DNA from: an uncultured Alteromonadales bacterium
GTDB lineage: Bacteria; Pseudomonadota; Gammaproteobacteria; Pseudomonadales; Cellvibrionaceae
NCBI GenBank assembly: GCA_937864365.1
Contig: CALMJT010000018.1
Coordinates: 1 to 38,516, forward strand
Length of the DNA: 38,516 nucleotides
Reading direction: 5' to 3'
Position numbers and translations under genes: made by a program. Within the stretch, counting starts at the first letter, position 1, and the number at the start of each line of letters is the position of its first letter. Of the stretch, positions 15,182 to 23,234 are shown piece by piece. Under the pieces are notes generated by a model. That model saw only the letters and a program-made list of their open reading frames with translations, did not search any database and was not told the DNA's origin.

Positions 15182-15472
15182 TTGTCGATCTGGATACGAA
15201 AAATTACCAACAATGAAAGTGAAAACTTTTTAAAACTGGGAAAGGATATTTGGGATTTACGAGACTTATATAAACTGTTCGAATCTTGGGTGACAAAAGA
15301 AGGGCCAAACTTAAATGCAAGAGAAGGCTGGATCGCTGATATAGGGTTTTCTCCAAGGGCGGGAGCTTGTGGAGGAGGACCTATCTTGACCCCAGAAATT
15401 ATGAAAATATGCGTTGAAAAAAATATATCAATCTACCTATCCGAATACGATGACAGAGAAGAAAATGTATAA
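15182..15472 (+). CDS. Hypothetical cassette protein, 96 aa
   Basis: The small soluble protein is rich in Trp in its first half (IWIRKI, DIWDLRD, ESWVTKEG, EGWIAD). A glycine-rich PRAGACGGGPILTPE segment and ISIYLSEYDDREE follow. Its build is like that of small immunity-type proteins, but no family is assigned. The start is TTG at 15182 with AAGGAG 7 nt upstream. Confidence 0.65.
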   Translation: MSIWIRKITNNESENFLKLGKDIWDLRDLYKLFESWVTKEGPNLNAREGWIADIGFSPRAGACGGGPILTPEIMKICVEKNISIYLSEYDDREENV

Positions 15473-15501
15473 CAATCGCAACCATGCTATAGGTGTTAAT
15501 A
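15467..15501 (+). repeat. Short attC-like site
   Basis: GTATAAC overlaps the stop of the preceding gene, and GTTAATA ends the element 35 bp later. The spacing and position suit a shortened attC, but the arms have little complementarity beyond the TAAC ... GTTA boxes. Confidence 0.4.
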
Positions 15502-15515
15502 GGCAAGGACAGTAA

Positions 15516-15923
15516 GTGCACAATCACAGATTATTAAATTTTAAAACGCTTTTTATAACAGCCAGTATCTGGGTAGCAGCAACTTTTATCGTTGCTTTCT
15601 TTATGGTGACTCTGATTGGTGGGCGCGGTGGCGATGTCATTTTGTGGTTCGGGTTTCTCCCTGGATTAATAGGCTGGGCACTTCATATTGGCTTCATTAA
15701 AATTACAAAATCGATCCGTGGTTTTCCTACCGCTCGGCCGCTTTTTATTGGTTTAGTCTCATTATGTGTAATTAGCGCAATCGTTACAGCCATAGGAAGC
15801 CCAGAACCTATGTACGCTGCGGTAGTTATGATTTTTATGTTTGGGACATTACCAACGCTGTTTGCTGCATATATGGCTCATTGGGTTTTACTAAAACTAT
15901 ATCGTGGTGATAAAAACACTTAA
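15516..15923 (+). CDS. Small integral membrane protein, 135 aa
   Basis: There are four hydrophobic segments, at about residues 10-33, 40-60, 74-92 and 98-125. The loops are positively charged (KITKSIRGFPTARP). No family is recognised. The start is GTG at 15516 with AAGGA 7 nt upstream. This is the last gene that looks like a cassette; no attC is recognised after it. Confidence 0.68.
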   Translation: MHNHRLLNFKTLFITASIWVAATFIVAFFMVTLIGGRGGDVILWFGFLPGLIGWALHIGFIKITKSIRGFPTARPLFIGLVSLCVISAIVTAIGSPEPMYAAVVMIFMFGTLPTLFAAYMAHWVLLKLYRGDKNT

Positions 15924-16136
15924 CGAGTACTTTAAAAAACAAACCCAGTAGTTAGAGTCAAATCCGTTCATCGAATACACTTATAAAAACAAGAGCAATC
16001 ATTATAAAAACAAATCATTAAATCAATCGATGTTTGATGCAAAACAGCTTAATAAACAGAGTGGTAGATTTTGCGAGTTTTTGGCTTGTGTCATAATTTC
16101 TCGCTAATCTACTTAAAACCAAAACTGGTTTATATC

Positions 16137-17570
16137 ATGAAGCTAAATGCATCCATCGTTAGATACCCTTTAATATTTACCTTTCTAGTGTGTTCGCAAT
16201 TATTATCGAGTTTAACTGCGTTTGCTGAGGACATTTGGGTTTTAAATCACGCCAATATTATTGATGTAAATGACACCGATGAAACCATTAAAAGAGATAT
16301 GGCGGTTATTGTTGAAGGGAAGATAATTAAATCGATTGTATCAAGCTCGCAAATACCCTCACATATACCAAAAATTATTGATGCTAAAGGCGCTTATCTT
16401 TTACCGGGTTTGGTAGATATGCACGTACATGTGTGGGATAAGCCAGAATTAAAAGCGTATTTAGCGAAGGGAGTGACAAGCGTTCGAAACGCTTCTGGCA
16501 TGCCTTACCTTTTGGAGTACCAAAGTGATATTGAAGCGGGTCAGTTGGTTGGCCCTCGATTAATTACCACAGGTCCAATTCTTAACAGCTCCGGCCCAAA
16601 CAGCCAGGCCAATCATCAAATTGTAGAAACAGCCGAACAAGCCATTGCAGCTGTTAACTGGCAATATCAACAAGGTTTTAAACATCTTAAGGTTTACTCG
16701 AATTTATCCACCGAAGCCTACCAAGCTATATTAATTGAGGCACAAAAACTTGGAATGTCGGTAATGGGTCATCCTCCCGAGGGTAAACGCGACCCAGGAA
16801 TTCCCTTTGATAAACCCTTTCATATTGAGTTTGAATCGATTCTTGATGATAACCTTGTAACCATTGAACACGTTGAATCTATTGTTTGGCATGCATTGAA
16901 AGAAGACATCAACTCGCAGGCATTCCAGACGGTTGCACGTAAAATCGCGCAAGCGAAGGTTGCAGTAACACCCACGCTGATTGCTCATCACAATTTAATT
17001 AAGGTCGCACAAACTCACGGTGACTATTTGCAACGATCAGGAACGGAAACCCTGAATCCGTTTATTACGGCCTTTGAGAAAGATGTTTATGACTACTGGT
17101 CGAGTCGACCTAAATATTTTCGTGAAGATCTTGATCACTTTTATCTTGAGGCTACTAAGATTCTCTACGAGAGCGATGTGAAACTCGTGGCTGGGTCTGA
17201 CTCTGGAATATTCACGAATATTCCTGGCATATCGTTAATTGACGAGTTAATGCTATTGCAAAAGGCAGGATTACCTAATTTAGAGGTTCTAAAATCGGCC
17301 ACCATAAACGCGGCAGAAACTCTAAATGAAGCAACTCAGTTCGGCGCAATACAGGAAAATCTTGCAGCAGATTTGGTGCTGTATTCAGAAAACCCGCTCG
17401 ATAAATTAACGACACTTTATGAACCCAAGGCCGTTATTAAAGCCGGGCGATATTTTTCTGAAGACGAGTTAAAACAACTATGGAAAGAAGCTAGTGAGAG
17501 CAATTTAGAGCGTTCACAGGCGCAAATCTATAATGCACTTGAGCAACAGGAATCTTTTAGGAAGCCCTAA
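16137..17570 (+). CDS. Exported amidohydrolase-family protein
   Basis: The 477-residue protein has an N-terminal signal peptide (to about SSLTAFA-E) and a metal-dependent amidohydrolase domain. LLPGLVDMHVHVW carries the HxH metal ligands. MGHPPEG and TIEHVES hold later His residues, and VAGSDSGIF supplies the Asp. The closest look is to imidazolonepropionase-like and periplasmic dipeptidase-like amidohydrolases; the substrate is unknown. I place the start at ATG 16137 because the upstream part of the open frame (from a TTG at 16071) is not signal-like. The gene lies just outside the cassette cluster. Confidence 0.85.
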   Translation: MKLNASIVRYPLIFTFLVCSQLLSSLTAFAEDIWVLNHANIIDVNDTDETIKRDMAVIVEGKIIKSIVSSSQIPSHIPKIIDAKGAYLLPGLVDMHVHVWDKPELKAYLAKGVTSVRNASGMPYLLEYQSDIEAGQLVGPRLITTGPILNSSGPNSQANHQIVETAEQAIAAVNWQYQQGFKHLKVYSNLSTEAYQAILIEAQKLGMSVMGHPPEGKRDPGIPFDKPFHIEFESILDDNLVTIEHVESIVWHALKEDINSQAFQTVARKIAQAKVAVTPTLIAHHNLIKVAQTHGDYLQRSGTETLNPFITAFEKDVYDYWSSRPKYFREDLDHFYLEATKILYESDVKLVAGSDSGIFTNIPGISLIDELMLLQKAGLPNLEVLKSATINAAETLNEATQFGAIQENLAADLVLYSENPLDKLTTLYEPKAVIKAGRYFSEDELKQLWKEASESNLERSQAQIYNALEQQESFRKP

Positions 17571-17640
17571 GTTGGTTAGAACCCCCTACAGAAACCAGCA
17601 AAATTTTACGGTAATTCAAAAAGACTTTCTTTAAAGATTC

Positions 17641-17675
17641 TTTTTAAAAAGAAAAGCCGACCTAGGCCGGCTTGA
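17641..17675 (-). terminator. Intrinsic terminator of the minus-strand two-gene operon
   Basis: AAGCCGACCTAGGCCGGCTT at 17654-17673 folds into a GC-rich hairpin. On the minus strand it is followed by TTTCTTTTT. It lies about 57 bp after the stop of the 17731-18747 gene. Confidence 0.8.
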
Positions 17676-17730
17676 AATCTTGTCAATCAAAGCAGTGACA
17701 AGTAAGAGGGGTTCTTTCCGATTTTTACAA

Positions 17731-18747
17731 CTAAACTTTTTCTAAGGTTAGATAAACCAATGTTTGGGTAAGAAGCTGATACGCGATTTCACCAAATGCC
17801 ATAGGGCCGGTTAAATCGGCGGTCTTTTTACCTTCTAGGTCGCAATACAATAGGTTCCAAATACTGTTACACGAGAACGCGATATTGGTGGTGTCGGTAC
17901 GACCCAACGCCTTATCAAACTCGGCAATGTAGTCTTCAACCGGACGCGCAAATTTATATTCTACGTCTGGAAAAACCGGCGCATAGAATTTAGCGTCTTC
18001 GCGGCTTACATCCAAAATAGCCACGTTTACCAACACGCCTGAGTAGTCAGCAACCAGCGGCCAGCGCACATCAATGTGGTTTTCGGTTACATACTCGGCA
18101 AAATTCCAAGTATCGCCATTAACCTCACAACTGTTAACTTCAAAACCAGTTTGTTTAAATTTGATAACCGGGCCGTCACCCTGCTCAAACAAGTTAACGG
18201 TTTTAATTTGCGCAGTTTGCTCTTCTGGTAGATGCACGTGCATTGCTACGGCCTGCGCATCGCTGAGCATGCCCGATGCTGGGCCAAAACCTACCTTCGC
18301 AGAACGCTCACCCATTTGGTCTACACGAAAGCCACTCACCCAACCAATAATGGGCGAGAAGTACATGTTAGGGTAATCAGGAGCATGCTGGGCATATTCC
18401 ATGTGAACACTCGATTCACCCGGCAGAATCAACAGCGTGAAACCATGCTCGGGCGCTTCTTTTGCGATTCGCGAAACAGAATTTACATCGTAAAGCGTTA
18501 AATGCGGACGAGCATTAGAGGGAAAACCACTAATAACGCTGACATGCAGCATTTCTTCGTCTACGCGGCCACCGTCGTTGGCCATAAAATAAGGAATTGT
18601 TCCAGCTATCCAATTGCCTGATGGCAGACCTTCGAGAACGTTTTCATCACCCGCTAAAACCATGTAATCGCCTGCTGCGATCATTTCGACAACTTCTTCG
18701 CGAGTTGCCATTTTATTTAAAAACGTTACCAATCCTTCATCAGCCAT
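17731..18747 (-). CDS. Conserved-looking protein of unknown function, partner of the transposase-like gene
   Basis: The 338-residue soluble protein has no signal peptide or membrane segment. Notable parts are LPSGNWIAGTIPYFM near 45-59, LLILPGESSVHMEY near 125-138, and SCNSIWNLLYCDLEGK near 295-310. I do not recognise the family. The GTIPYF and SCNS elements recall proteins with a FIST-like sensory build, but this is weak. The start is ATG 18747, which follows GGAGATACAG; the TTG 12 nt upstream overlaps that ribosome-binding site. The gene lies 18 nt after the stop of the upstream gene, so they form an operon ending at the 17641-17675 terminator. Confidence 0.75.
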   Translation of the reverse strand: MADEGLVTFLNKMATREEVVEMIAAGDYMVLAGDENVLEGLPSGNWIAGTIPYFMANDGGRVDEEMLHVSVISGFPSNARPHLTLYDVNSVSRIAKEAPEHGFTLLILPGESSVHMEYAQHAPDYPNMYFSPIIGWVSGFRVDQMGERSAKVGFGPASGMLSDAQAVAMHVHLPEEQTAQIKTVNLFEQGDGPVIKFKQTGFEVNSCEVNGDTWNFAEYVTENHIDVRWPLVADYSGVLVNVAILDVSREDAKFYAPVFPDVEYKFARPVEDYIAEFDKALGRTDTTNIAFSCNSIWNLLYCDLEGKKTADLTGPMAFGEIAYQLLTQTLVYLTLEKV

Positions 18748-18765
18748 CTGTATCTCCAAATCAGC

Positions 18766-20019
18766 TTATACCGCAGCTGCCTGCTTCATCAAAACTCCAA
18801 CTTCTTGGCGCATAGTTTTCTGATTTTGACCCAAGAAATCTCTTATACGTCGCGCCGCTTGCAATTTTATTACCGGATCAGGTTTTGTCATAACCTGTGC
18901 GCGTAGTTTAGCGAGTAATAGCCGATAAGCCATATGTTCGCTTGGAATGAAATTTTCATTCTCTAAAATTTTCTGCCAAACCTGATGTTCGGCTTCCGGC
19001 AATGATAGCTCGCTTGATCTTGGTGTGTTAAGCCACTTATTTAGTAGCACCAATTCCTGAATCAAACTGCGATAATTTTTGCGGAAGTACTCGCGAATTG
19101 TATCGATCGATTGAAGCTTTTCAGACTCGGTTTTACCTTGTACAAAAACACTGCGTTGACGCGATATCAACAGATTTAACGGTACACTTCCAGAATTAAG
19201 ATTTATGGTTCCGCTTAGTAGCTCTAACCAAACTGGGCTTTTTGCCGCCGGTAAAATTAAACGCTGTTTGCTGGTATTTTGTCGAACCTGTGTACGCAAT
19301 CGATCACTGTTCACACCGCACAATTGTTCTATTTCACTTTGCAGCTGATTGTGATTCTCGATAAAGAATTTACGAAGTTCAACTGCCAAACTTAATAGCG
19401 TCGAGCCACTGTTAGATTTAGCAGCCAATAAGGTTAAACGGCTGAGTAAAAACTTTAACGGTAGCAATTGCGTTCGAATGGGCAGTTGGTTTTTCAACAC
19501 ATTTTCCCAAACGCGATCCACCTCAGTAGGAACGTAAAAAAGCTGATGATTTACCGCGGTCGATCTCTTGATATCTTCAGAAATCAACTGAACCATTGAT
19601 TCGTTAATTCCCAAAAAACTAGAAATGACGCTGGCATCAAGACCTTTTACCAAGGCAAGAGCAACTTGTTGACGCACCAGATTAGAATAGTTGCGCGTGG
19701 GATCGCCTAAAAAAGCTGCTCGATTTAAGACATCACGAGTAATGAAGCCACCTTCGGCAGCAGCCAACTTAGGCACATTAGCGTGAACGTACACCGGGCA
19801 ATTACCAACGTTAGCGTAGCGCCAACGCCCAGTTACTAAATCTTCTTCGCTACTAATCTTTTTATTGCTGGAAAAGAAAGTAGTTAAAAGCTTTTTATCT
19901 CCCGTATCCAGTGCAATATCGTAGCAACGTTCAGATTCATTAAATCTGGCCGCTTTTATAAACCACGGCGTTTGTATACCTAGCGCGAGTTCTAGGTCAC
20001 GGAGATCCTTTCGGTCCAT
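18766..20019 (-). CDS. Transposase-derived DNA-binding-like protein with three C-terminal repeats
   Basis: The 417-residue product has an N-terminus like ISL3-family transposases. LGIQTPWFIKAARFN (13-27), GRWRYANVGNCPVYVHANVP (64-83) and a helix-turn-helix-like LALVKGLDASVISSFLGINE (121-140) follow the ISL3 order. However, the zinc-finger cysteines are largely gone and no DDE catalytic domain follows. Residues about 157-412 are instead three diverged repeats, each with VW..(I/L)L, then R-x-F/Y-F/L, then E-hydrophobic-x-x-L. The VW pairs lie at 170, 263 and 347. The likely role is a domesticated regulator or structural DNA-binding protein (inference). ATG 20019 follows AGGGG by 6 nt. It is the first gene of a two-gene operon. 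Confidence 0.72.
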   Translation of the reverse strand: MDRKDLRDLELALGIQTPWFIKAARFNESERCYDIALDTGDKKLLTTFFSSNKKISSEEDLVTGRWRYANVGNCPVYVHANVPKLAAAEGGFITRDVLNRAAFLGDPTRNYSNLVRQQVALALVKGLDASVISSFLGINESMVQLISEDIKRSTAVNHQLFYVPTEVDRVWENVLKNQLPIRTQLLPLKFLLSRLTLLAAKSNSGSTLLSLAVELRKFFIENHNQLQSEIEQLCGVNSDRLRTQVRQNTSKQRLILPAAKSPVWLELLSGTINLNSGSVPLNLLISRQRSVFVQGKTESEKLQSIDTIREYFRKNYRSLIQELVLLNKWLNTPRSSELSLPEAEHQVWQKILENENFIPSEHMAYRLLLAKLRAQVMTKPDPVIKLQAARRIRDFLGQNQKTMRQEVGVLMKQAAAV

Positions 20020-20111
20020 GGAGTACCCCTGAAAAATACTTTAGACGTGTATGTCCATATCCAATTAGTTAAATTTATTTCCGGTACAAAAAATACGAAG
20101 ACGACAACGGT

Positions 20112-20127
20112 TTGAGAATTCTCAAAT
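20112..20127. promoter_or_regulatory. Perfect 16-bp palindrome TTTGAGAATTCTCAAA
   Basis: The palindrome lies in the predicted 5' leader of the transposase-derived gene, about 95 bp before its ATG and just downstream of a candidate promoter. It is a good candidate for autoregulatory binding. Confidence 0.55.
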
Positions 20128-20165
20128 TTTGTCCTAAAAGAAATGGATTCTTCAAACAGGAAGAC

Positions 20166-20195
20166 ATAAGACCAGAAAAGTCTTGATATTGTCAA
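20166..20195 (-). promoter_or_regulatory. Candidate promoter of the two-gene operon
   Basis: Read on the minus strand, TTGACA (20195-20190) and TCTTAT (20171-20166) are separated by 18 bp. The predicted leader is about 140 nt and includes the 16-bp palindrome. Confidence 0.5.
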
Positions 20196-21479
20196 TTTGC
20201 TAGAAAAAACAAAACATCGGAAAAAAAGTATGGTTTTATGATTTTTTAATTAATAAATTCTATACAGATATTCTTTCCACTGACGAGAATTTATTTTCCA
20301 ATTTTGTAAATAAATGTCATTACTTAGAATACGTGTATGGCTAATTTCGCTGATCGCAATTATAAACGATCTTGAACAAAGTTCGTCCAATATAACAAAT
20401 TTGGGAAAATACCCAAAAATATATGAGGTATAGAAATTAAACTGTCGCTATTGCGAAGGAGTTATCATAAATTAACGTTTAAAACGCCACATTTTAGATT
20501 TAGGCGTCAGTCAATTTTAGAGTTGAGAAATGTTTCAAATTTTCGGATTTTTGATCTAAAAAGACAATTCGAGTTTTCTTTGATCAATTTAACATCATAA
20601 AATGTGAAAAACTTATTGCCTATTTATTAAAAATAAAAATTGAAGCTTTATTTATTAGTGATAATTTGCCCAAAAATCAATCGGGTTAATTAATTGTTTA
20701 AATGCAAGTTCTGTGATCTACGTCTAGTTTGATTGACTTGTCAGGTTTTTCTAATACTTATGTAACCTTCTTTTTTACTAAATCGACGTATTTACGCTTT
20801 AGCAAAATAATCCGATAAAACAGATTCCCAACTATTAATGATCTGCTTTGTATTTTTATTGGGGATAATCCTACTTGAATCGTTGGGCAATTAAGTTGAC
20901 ATTCAACGGGTTAAACAGTAATTATTTTTAATATCTTATTTTTTAAAAACTTAGACTAACCCAAAGTTTTTAACACCACGATAACGTGTCGCTGTTTTTA
21001 ATTTCTGCCAGCACTTGGAATTGTAAAAAATTTGATGTCGAGTTTTTGTTTCTATAGAGCAGCTAATTGACGACAGAGTTAATCAAAGGGTTCTTTAATA
21101 ATAGAATTTTTTCGTTGAAGATTAGCGGTTTTAACTCTGTTGCAAGAGCAAGTGCGAAGAATAATTTTTTATTTTACAAAATTAACAACATACGAAACAT
21201 TAAGATTTTCATGCGGTAAAACCCAAATGATGTTCCCGAAAATTTTAAAATCTGTAGGAGTTTTTAATGGGAATATTCTAATAAAAAGTAATTTGAGAAA
21301 ACCCGTGAAAATTACCTGACAATATTTACAGGTAAAACGTATTTAAAAAGATCGAAGGGACAACGGCGAGGGATTCAGACGAATTCAAAACTCATAAAAG
21401 GAAATTTACGCGTGATTAGTTTTGAGAACAAGAAATAATTAAACACTTGTGGGAATAACAAATCAGGGTGGTAGTGGCA
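20196..21479. other. AT-rich region of about 1.3 kb without a recognisable gene
   Basis: No frame of useful length with a ribosome-binding site is seen on either strand. The sequence is strongly AT-rich. It contains a degenerate fourth copy of the dispersed palindromic repeat near 21013-21096. It may be decayed DNA, a regulatory region or an RNA gene; nothing in it decides. Confidence 0.55.
21013..21096. repeat. Palindromic dispersed repeat, degenerate copy 4
   Basis: CTTGGAATTGTAAA matches CTTGAAATTGTAAA at the left of copy 2, and AGAGTTAATCAAAGGGTTC matches the right side of the others. The left arm of the core palindrome is mutated (CAGCTAATTGAC). It is in the same plus-strand orientation as the other copies. 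Confidence 0.55.
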
Positions 21480-21517
21480 ATCCTCCGTTTAAGCCTGAGC
21501 TGCATTAACCGGAGGAT
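21480..21517. repeat. Inverted repeat downstream of aguB
   Basis: ATCCTCCG and CGGAGGAT form an 8-bp stem around a 22-nt loop, 11 bp after the aguB stop on the minus strand. There is no T-tract, so it may be a 3'-end stabilising hairpin or a weak terminator. Confidence 0.5.
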
Positions 21518-21528
21518 CTGACTGAAAA

Positions 21529-22389
21529 TCAATGTGGCGTTAACTGTGTTAGAGGGCCGTAAAGTTCTGGTCGACGGTCACGAAACAATCCCCAAGCTCG
21601 ACGCTGCTGAGCGAACGCGTTTAGGTCAAGGGTTGAGAGTATAATTTCCTGCTGATCGCGACTGGCTTCTTGTAAAATTGCTCCGGTGTTATCACTGATA
21701 AAAGAAGAACCATAAAAAGTAATTGAGCAACTCTCGCCTTGCTCAACACCAATTCTGTTTGACGCAACAACGGGAACCATGTTGGAAGCCGAATGGCCTT
21801 GCATGGCTCGTTGCCAATGATCTTTTGAATCAATACTGTGATCTTGAGGCTCGCTGCCAATGGCTGTTGGATAAAACAATATCTCGGCGCCGTGCAAAAC
21901 CATGGCACGTGCCGCTTCTGGAAACCATTGGTCCCAACAAATCGCCACACCAATTCGACCAAATTTTGTTGACCAAACTTTGAATGGCGTATCACCGGGG
22001 GAGAAGTAAAATTTTTCTTGGTAGCCGGGGCCGTCTGGAATATGCACTTTACGGTAGTTATCAAGTACAACACCGTCGGCATCGATTACTGCCAGCGAAT
22101 TAAAATAGCATTGGTTGTCTTTTTCGAAATAGCTGATCGGCAACACCACGCTCAGTTCTTTAGCAAGTGCACTAAAGTGACTGAGTAAATTGTTGTTAAT
22201 AAAAGGTGTGGCTAAATCAAAGTGTTTGGGATCTTGGTCTTTACAAAAATACGGCGCTGCAAACAATTCTTGCAGCAAAATAATATTTGCGCCCTGCGCT
22301 GCGGCAGAACGGACTAGACTCTCTGCGGTTGCAAGGTTCTCGTCAAGATTCCATGAACACGCAAATTGCGTGGCTGCTACTGTAACCAT
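21529..22389 (-). CDS. aguB: N-carbamoylputrescine amidase
   Basis: The 286-residue nitrilase-superfamily enzyme has the full catalytic triad: Glu41 (LLQELFAAPYFC), Lys114 (YRKVHIPDGPGY) and Cys151 (GVAICWDQWFPEAAR). The segments around it match N-carbamoylputrescine amidases, which release putrescine, CO2 and NH3 in the agmatine pathway. Agmatine deiminase (33722-34735) supplies its substrate but sits in another operon on the opposite strand. The gene starts 14 bp after the potI stop and is probably the last gene of the pot unit. It is cytoplasmic. Confidence 0.92.
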   Translation of the reverse strand: MVTVAATQFACSWNLDENLATAESLVRSAAAQGANIILLQELFAAPYFCKDQDPKHFDLATPFINNNLLSHFSALAKELSVVLPISYFEKDNQCYFNSLAVIDADGVVLDNYRKVHIPDGPGYQEKFYFSPGDTPFKVWSTKFGRIGVAICWDQWFPEAARAMVLHGAEILFYPTAIGSEPQDHSIDSKDHWQRAMQGHSASNMVPVVASNRIGVEQGESCSITFYGSSFISDNTGAILQEASRDQQEIILSTLDLNAFAQQRRAWGLFRDRRPELYGPLTQLTPH

Positions 22390-22403
22390 AGGTATTATTA
22401 GCC

Positions 22404-23234
22404 TTAGTCTTCGTTTATCAGTTCGCCTTGTCGGCGCGTACGTTCTTCGCGCGAAGAAATATAGTAGGCTGCAAATGCTGCCGTTAGTACGGTCAGAATC
22501 ATTATCGTAGCAAGAGCATTGATTTTTGGACTTAAACCCAAGCGCACCGACGAGAAAACAATCATCGGTAACGTGGTAGACGATGGCCCAGAAACAAAGC
22601 TTGCAATTACCAAGTCATCCAACGAAAGAGTAAATGCCAACAACCATCCAGATACCAAGGCCGGTAAAATGATCGGCAAGGTAATAAAGATAAAGGTCTT
22701 GATCTTATTGGCGCCCAAGTCCATTGCAGCTTCTTCTAGGGATCGATCCATTTCAGCTAAGCGTGACGAAACCACCACGGTAACGTAAGCCATGCAGAAT
22801 GTGACGTGGGCAATCCAAATGGTCAGGAAACCACGCTCTTGCGGCCAGCCAAAGCTATTAACCATAGCCACAAATAGAAGCAATAATGACAGACCGGTAA
22901 TAACCTCTGGCATAACCAACGGTGCCGTTACTAGGCTGCCAAATACCGTTTTACCGGTAAACTTACCCGCCCTTGCCAATACCAATGCTGCTAAAGTACC
23001 CAGTATCACCGCGGCCGACGCTGAGAAAAACGCTAACTTTAAGCTGACCCAAACCGCAGACATAATCGCGTCGTCGCGAAATAGTTCGACGTACCACTTA
23101 AAAGAGAAATCAGCCCAAATGTTGACGCGCTCAGAACTGTTAAAGGAATAAATAATCAGAACCAGCATCGGTGCATAAAGGAAGAAAAATCCAAACCCGA
23201 GCACAATCTTAGTAAACTTTGATACGTTCGCCAT
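22404..23234 (-). CDS. potI: Polyamine ABC transporter permease PotI-type
   Basis: The 276-residue inner-membrane protein has about six membrane segments and the permease EAA loop (EEAAMDLGANKIKTFIFITLP) that contacts the ATPase. It is the PotC/PotI-type partner of the upstream permease. Its ATG shares one base with the stop of potH (TGATG), so translation is coupled. Within the cluster it belongs to the putrescine importer PotFGHI. The C-terminus is charged (SSREERTRRQGEL). Confidence 0.92.
   Translation of the reverse strand: MANVSKFTKIVLGFGFFFLYAPMLVLIIYSFNSSERVNIWADFSFKWYVELFRDDAIMSAVWVSLKLAFFSASAAVILGTLAALVLARAGKFTGKTVFGSLVTAPLVMPEVITGLSLLLLFVAMVNSFGWPQERGFLTIWIAHVTFCMAYVTVVVSSRLAEMDRSLEEAAMDLGANKIKTFIFITLPIILPALVSGWLLAFTLSLDDLVIASFVSGPSSTTLPMIVFSSVRLGLSPKINALATIMILTVLTAAFAAYYISSREERTRRQGELINED

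Larger units (their letters stand above)
8101..15923 (+). mobile_element. Integron cassette cluster without an integrase (CALIN-like)
   Basis: About fifteen short plus-strand genes of mostly unknown function lie head to tail. Many are followed by imperfect inverted repeats of the attC type, with outer TAAC ... GTTA boxes. The clearest are at 9613-9678, 12117-12201, 12664-12742, 13847-13941 and 14276-14363. Several others look collapsed. Most genes carry their own ribosome-binding site, and GTG or TTG starts are frequent. No tyrosine-recombinase integrase gene is present in the window, so the term CALIN fits. The outer limits are uncertain: 8101 and 15923 are the ends of the first and last cassette-like genes. 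Confidence 0.7.

Noticed and set aside
18074-18815. Plus-strand frames inside the two-gene operon
   Set aside because: They are opposite-strand shadows of the two long minus-strand genes and have no ribosome-binding sites.
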